DNA of 64,000 bases from Planctomycetota bacterium. Its GTDB lineage: Bacteria; Planctomycetota; E44-bin39. Shown one piece after another: positions 59,912-64,000 of the stretch (position 1 is its first letter; every line of letters begins with the position of its first letter). Position numbers and translations under genes: made by a program. The notes under the pieces were generated by a model. The model had not been told where the DNA came from. It did not search any database and saw nothing but the letters and a program-made list of their open reading frames with translations. Where the stretch lies: positions 1 through 64,000 of the forward strand of contig SOJX01000136.1 in assembly GCA_004376375.1 (NCBI GenBank). The letters run 5' to 3'.

Positions 59912-62900
59912 ATGAGGTTGACACCGGGAGTCAGAGTGCCCGTCATCCTGAGACAGAATCATATTTCACTGCCTGTAATTCTGACGGCAGCGTTAATCCT
60001 GTTTTCAACCTGCCCCGTGTCCGGCGGGCCTGCGCAGCTCGAGCCGGTTACCGTACGGCAGCCCGACGGCACTCCGCTCACCATCCGCATTCTCGGCGAC
60101 GAGCGGTTCCTCGTTACCGAGACGCTGGACGGCTACACCGTCACCCGCGACGCCAAGACCGACGAATGGCGTTACGCGTTATGTAACGCAGACGGTAAAC
60201 TGGTACCGTCCGAACTGGTTGCGGGGAAACACGACCCTGGAAAAAACGGACTGGCAAAACACATCAGGCCGTCGAAAAAGGTAATCGACGCCCAGGTCGC
60301 CGCGAGAAAAAAGAACGAAATAAAACCCATAGTCAGGGGCAAAAGGAAAAACAATTCTTCTAAGCCGACGTCATCCCCGGGCGGTCCGTCGGCCGCGCCC
60401 GGCGGTCCGAGCGCGGCGCCGCCGCTCCCGTCCACTTTCACAGAGGCGAGAATCCTCGTCATACTTGCCGACTTCTCAGGCGGACCACAGTTTCCGTACA
60501 ATTCATCGAAGACTGATTTCGAGACCCGCGTCTTCTCCGAAGGCTCATACCCCTCGGGAAGCGTCGACGACTTGTTCGCCGAAGCCTCGTACGGCCAGTT
60601 CGATTTGAACGGGTCGGTCGTGGACTGGACCACCGCGCCTGAGACTTACGCGTACTACTGCGACGGCTCGTCCGGCATGGGCTCGTTCCCGAACAACTCC
60701 CAGGGCCTGGCCCGCGACCTTTGCCTGGCAATCGACGGTTCGGTCGACTTCTCACAGTTCGACGCGGACAACGACGGCGAGGTCGACGGCGTTGTCGTAA
60801 TCTTCGAGGGCGAGGCCGACGGCTCGTCAAGCCGCTTCTGGCCGCACATGTGGGGCCTCAACAGCGAGGCGATAACGCTCGACGGCAAGACTATCGACCG
60901 ATACTGCATCTCGAACGAGCAGAGAACCGACGGCACGATAACGACAATCGGCGTTATCTGCCACGAGCTGGGACACGTCTTCGGCTCGCCCGACCTTTAC
61001 GACTATACCCCGAACACTTCCGACTACGAAAACGACGGCGACAACAACGCGTTCCCGGTCGCGCACTGGTGCCTGATGGCGCGCGGCGGGAACAACGGGC
61101 CCTCGGGCAGCGGAGGCTCCAGACCTTCTCACCCGTGCGCGTTTATAAAGGCCCAGTTTTTCGGATGGATAAGCCCGCAGACAATTGACACGTCGGGCAG
61201 CTATAACATTGAGGCGTTTCAGACCGCGCCCGCCGGCGCAAGGTCTTACCAAGTTCCGCTGACGGCGGACGGCGACGAATACCTCCTGATTGCAAACCGC
61301 GGACAGAACGTATCGAGCTTCGATTACAATTCCTGGAACGGCAGCTTCCGCAACTCCGGCATCGTCGTAATGCATATCGACTGGCATTCGGACGCGGGCG
61401 GCCTGGGGAATTCCGTATCCAACGACGGGCCGGCCGCTTACAGTTACTACGCGGTCTGGGTCGAAGACCACGCACACCCGAGCCCGATAGACCAATGGCC
61501 GTACGAATTGAAGCTGGACGCCGCGCTCTCGGTCGAGGGCGGCTGCACCAGCCTCGGGCCGACGGGGACGGTATGGGCGTCGGCCGCCTCCAACCACGAC
61601 GGCTTCTCGCCGGTCAGGATTTATAACGCCTCTTCACGCGGCGCAACAATGAGCTTCGATATGGAATATCTGAAGCTCGGCACAACCATGCCGTCGGGCG
61701 ACGTCGGATACTTTTACGATCAGCCCGTGCCGGTTTCAGGGAACTCGACCGCCGTCACATGCACGATAACTTCGGGCTCGACGCCCGCGGGACTCGTTCT
61801 CGATGGTACCGGGTGCGTGATTTCGGGGACGCCGTCGGGCGCGCCCGGCAATTCCACTTTCACGATTCGCGCCGAATCGAACGGCCTTGTCAATTTCGCA
61901 AACGTCACGATTGCAATCGCCGACCCGGTGCAGATAACCGGTTTCACGATTCCGGCCAACTGGCCGATAGGCCAGCCCGGATTCCTCGGCCAGGTGGACA
62001 CGCAGGACGGCGCGAAACCGCTGTTCTTCGATCTCGTCAACGCGGCCGAGCTTCCGCCCGGACTCGCGCTCGACAACGCCGCGGGAAGCATCACCGGCAC
62101 GCCGACCGCCGTCGGCGGTTACGCGCCCGAGTTCGTCGTTACCGACGCCGCCGGCGTGCAGGATTCCGGCGTCTGCAATATCACGATTGACCCGCCTTCA
62201 ATCGTCGCGCCTCCGGTCACGGGGCTCACATGGAGCCGCAACGGCGCGACGGTAACGCTTTCCTGGGACGAGAGCGCGGCGGTGACGTTTTCCTCATACG
62301 TTATTTACCGGGAAGATTTTTCGTTTTCCGACGTTTCCGCCCTCAGCCCGATTGCATCGGTCGGCCCGATATCAACCGTTCAATATGACGACATCCCGCC
62401 CGGCGATTATGATTACTACTACGCCGTGGCCGTGCTCGATAACGTGGGATACATAAACCCGACGGTCATCCCCGTCGGCCCCGTCGACGTATACCCGCCC
62501 CTCGAAGTGACCGGCCTCACGGCAACGCAGGGCAACAACAACAACGTCATATTAAGCTGGACGGCAAGCGCGTCCGCCGACGTCGCCGGTTACACAGTGG
62601 CCTGGGACGACGGCGGCGGTTACGGGAGCCCCGTCGACGTCGGCGCCACCATCGGGACGGACATCAACGGCCTCGACGAAGAAGCGTCATACACCTTCAG
62701 GGTCTCGGCATACGACGAGGTGCCGAACGTTTCGCCGGGCGCCACGGTCGCATCATCGCCGCTCGACGTCATACCTCCCGCGGACGTTTCCGCGTTCGTG
62801 GCGAAGCCCGGATTCGGTGCGGTAAGACTGATATGGCTGCCCTCGACGTCGCCCGACGCCGCCGGCTACCGGGTCGCCGTGGACAACGGGAGCGGCTTCG

Positions 62901-63190
62901 GAGCTCCGACCGACGTCGGGAAAGCGCTGGAATACACCCCCACAGGACTGCAGGCACTAATAAAATACAGCTTCCGCGTAACGGTCTACGATGAGATTCC
63001 AAACGAATCCGCGGGCGCGACCGTCAATGCAATGCCTCTTCTTTATCTCAAGAAAAAGAAGCGCCATTGCGGCCTCGGCGCGGTGGACGACGATCCGAAC
63101 TCCATTATCGGCGCGCTTCTACCCGTACTCATATGTATGAGCATGCTGCTTTTATCCCGCCGCCGGCGCTGGATTGAAGATAGAGTTTGA
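59912..63190 (+). CDS. Secreted M6-type metalloprotease with Ig-like and FN3 domains
   Basis: A 1,092-residue exported protease. Signal segment about 18-38; a pro-region to about 150; a Pro/Gly/Ser linker; then an immune-inhibitor-A (M6)-like catalytic domain from about 175 to 560 with zinc motif HELGH at 351-355 in HELGHVFGSPDLYD. Two putative-Ig (He_PIG) domains follow (LVLDGTGCVISGTPSGA, LALDNAAGSITGTPTAVGG), then three fibronectin type III domains (about 765-1045). The C-terminus has a Cys-Gly (RHCGLGA), a hydrophobic stretch and RRRRW, a layout like CTERM-type sorting signals. It probably acts at the cell surface or outside. ATG 59912 has only a weak AAAGA binding site. Confidence 0.87.
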   Translation: MRLTPGVRVPVILRQNHISLPVILTAALILFSTCPVSGGPAQLEPVTVRQPDGTPLTIRILGDERFLVTETLDGYTVTRDAKTDEWRYALCNADGKLVPSELVAGKHDPGKNGLAKHIRPSKKVIDAQVAARKKNEIKPIVRGKRKNNSSKPTSSPGGPSAAPGGPSAAPPLPSTFTEARILVILADFSGGPQFPYNSSKTDFETRVFSEGSYPSGSVDDLFAEASYGQFDLNGSVVDWTTAPETYAYYCDGSSGMGSFPNNSQGLARDLCLAIDGSVDFSQFDADNDGEVDGVVVIFEGEADGSSSRFWPHMWGLNSEAITLDGKTIDRYCISNEQRTDGTITTIGVICHELGHVFGSPDLYDYTPNTSDYENDGDNNAFPVAHWCLMARGGNNGPSGSGGSRPSHPCAFIKAQFFGWISPQTIDTSGSYNIEAFQTAPAGARSYQVPLTADGDEYLLIANRGQNVSSFDYNSWNGSFRNSGIVVMHIDWHSDAGGLGNSVSNDGPAAYSYYAVWVEDHAHPSPIDQWPYELKLDAALSVEGGCTSLGPTGTVWASAASNHDGFSPVRIYNASSRGATMSFDMEYLKLGTTMPSGDVGYFYDQPVPVSGNSTAVTCTITSGSTPAGLVLDGTGCVISGTPSGAPGNSTFTIRAESNGLVNFANVTIAIADPVQITGFTIPANWPIGQPGFLGQVDTQDGAKPLFFDLVNAAELPPGLALDNAAGSITGTPTAVGGYAPEFVVTDAAGVQDSGVCNITIDPPSIVAPPVTGLTWSRNGATVTLSWDESAAVTFSSYVIYREDFSFSDVSALSPIASVGPISTVQYDDIPPGDYDYYYAVAVLDNVGYINPTVIPVGPVDVYPPLEVTGLTATQGNNNNVILSWTASASADVAGYTVAWDDGGGYGSPVDVGATIGTDINGLDEEASYTFRVSAYDEVPNVSPGATVASSPLDVIPPADVSAFVAKPGFGAVRLIWLPSTSPDAAGYRVAVDNGSGFGAPTDVGKALEYTPTGLQALIKYSFRVTVYDEIPNESAGATVNAMPLLYLKKKKRHCGLGAVDDDPNSIIGALLPVLICMSMLLLSRRRRWIEDRV

Positions 63191-63249
63191 CTTTGAACGG
63201 CAGCCGGAATAGAATAATTATCGGAAAAAACACGCGGGAAGGAAATGGA

Positions 63250-64000
63250 ATGCGCAGCATGCAAAAGTTCATTCTTATCGCCGTATTCCTTGTTGCTATC
63301 GGACTCGTAATCGCAAACGGCTGCAGCAGCGGCGGTGGTGGCAAAAAGATTGTCGGCACCGGTACGGGAACGGGAACCGGTACGGACACGGGAACGGGAA
63401 CGGGTACGGGCACCACGGACCCCAGCGGCGGCTCAGGCGGACAGACCGGCGAGAGCACGCAGACGCTCGGCGGCAGAAGCTGCCTGGTTTACGTTCCCTC
63501 CTCATACAACGAGGCCAATTGCGTCCCCCTTTTACTTACCTGGCACGGGGCCGGCGGCGCACCGGGCAACATGATGCCCAAGTGGAAGCCCGTCTCCGAC
63601 TCGCACGGGTTCATTGTCGTCGCACCTCCGCACGACGGCTCGGGCTCGGACTCCGCGCATGCGCCCGAAGTCCGCACGGCCGTCGCCGCGCTCTACAACA
63701 TCGACCTCAACGCATGTTACGTGAACGGCTTCTCCGCGGGCGGGCAGACCGCGTTCCACGCGGGAATCGGCCAGTACGGGTGGGCCGGGATAATAGCATT
63801 CTCCTCTCGCGTCTCACACACGCCGCCCATGCCGAACACCTCGGGGCTTCTTCCCGGCTCCTGGGTCTTCGGCGACGTAGACACGGCATTCGGCGGTATC
63901 ACAATAATACGCGATCAGGTGGCGTGGGTCCAGACCGAGGGCCATAACGTTAATTTCAAGGAAATCGCCGGCGGCACCCACACCCTCAACATCAGCGACG
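63250..64000 (+). CDS. Lipoprotein alpha/beta hydrolase, LpqC-like (cut by window end)
   Basis: The first 250 codons of a lipoprotein hydrolase closely related to the 10252-11037 gene. The signal peptide has lipobox ANGC (Cys25). A GTGT linker spans about 36-60. The shared core contains STQTLGGRSC, LLLTWHGAGG, MMPKWKPVSDSHGFIVVAPP, the nucleophile elbow NGFSAGGQTAF, FGDVDTAFGG and a His in GGTHTLNISD, so all triad residues lie within the window. The ATG at 63250 has AAGGAAA upstream and leads straight into the signal peptide. The frame is open at 64000; by comparison with the paralogue only about 10 residues are missing. Likely an exported esterase; substrate unknown. Confidence 0.85.
   Translation, partial: MRSMQKFILIAVFLVAIGLVIANGCSSGGGGKKIVGTGTGTGTGTDTGTGTGTGTTDPSGGSGGQTGESTQTLGGRSCLVYVPSSYNEANCVPLLLTWHGAGGAPGNMMPKWKPVSDSHGFIVVAPPHDGSGSDSAHAPEVRTAVAALYNIDLNACYVNGFSAGGQTAFHAGIGQYGWAGIIAFSSRVSHTPPMPNTSGLLPGSWVFGDVDTAFGGITIIRDQVAWVQTEGHNVNFKEIAGGTHTLNISD

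Overview
The window reads as a chromosomal segment of a diderm (two-membrane) bacterium, most likely from the Planctomycetota/PVC side of the tree or a neighbouring uncultured lineage. The grounds are zinc-ribbon Ser/Thr kinases (one fused to WD40 and SUMF1-type domains), many HEAT-repeat envelope proteins, Gly/Thr-linker lipoproteins, a tricorn-type protease, an alpha/alpha-toroid prenyltransferase-like protein and several outer-membrane barrels. Base composition looks moderately GC-rich (judged by eye). Long antisense open frames are a by-product of codon bias. No rRNA, CRISPR array, transposase or intact integrase was seen. Lineage is inference only.

Layout. 1-5.5 kb: a toroid protein gene runs into a 20-bp copy of the 5' end of tRNA-Val. 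A 3.8-kb segment follows with a NarL-type response regulator and a PAS hybrid histidine kinase, ending at an intact tRNA-Val(UAC). This looks like a small integrated or decayed island. 5.5-19 kb: a sugar-nucleotide epimerase starting 2 nt after the tRNA, a kinase-WD40-SUMF1 fusion, two lipoprotein hydrolases, a STAS protein, a TPR-GAF-sigma54 activator, an iron alcohol dehydrogenase, a second zinc-ribbon kinase, and a remnant of a duplicated dehydrogenase. 19-34 kb: outer-membrane barrels, HEAT lipoproteins, a tandem pair of membrane paralogues, guaA, an NfnAB-type electron-bifurcating transhydrogenase pair, a purple-acid-phosphatase-like lipoprotein lacking a normal start codon, and an excisionase-like regulator with a decamer operator array. 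34-43 kb: a run of HEAT, zinc-ribbon and membrane proteins of unknown role.

43-46 kb holds the most distinctive locus: an ECF sigma factor, a zinc-finger anti-sigma factor, a secreted EF-hand protein and a secreted Lys/Arg-rich protein. Three copies of one motif, GAGACTTT-N11-GGGATTTAAAG, with exactly conserved spacing lie ahead of the sigma gene, the anti-sigma/EF-hand pair and the basic-protein gene. I read this as an autoregulated ECF envelope-stress regulon with its own promoter signature, which I do not recognise. 46-49.4 kb: a tricorn protease gene cut in two by one in-frame TAA. 49.6-59.6 kb: HU, a metallophosphoesterase, and a housekeeping run aroA-glyQ-glyS-unknown-mnmG-nudix on the minus strand. 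59.9-64 kb: a secreted M6-type metalloprotease with Ig-like and FN3 domains and a C-terminal sorting-like tail, then a lipoprotein hydrolase cut by the window end.

Many intergenic spaces are filled with 7-8 bp short tandem repeats of different sequence in each spacer, and with 28-bp GTAGGGGC...GCCCCTAC palindromes. All domain calls rest on motif recognition without database searches; positions of promoters and terminators are predictions.
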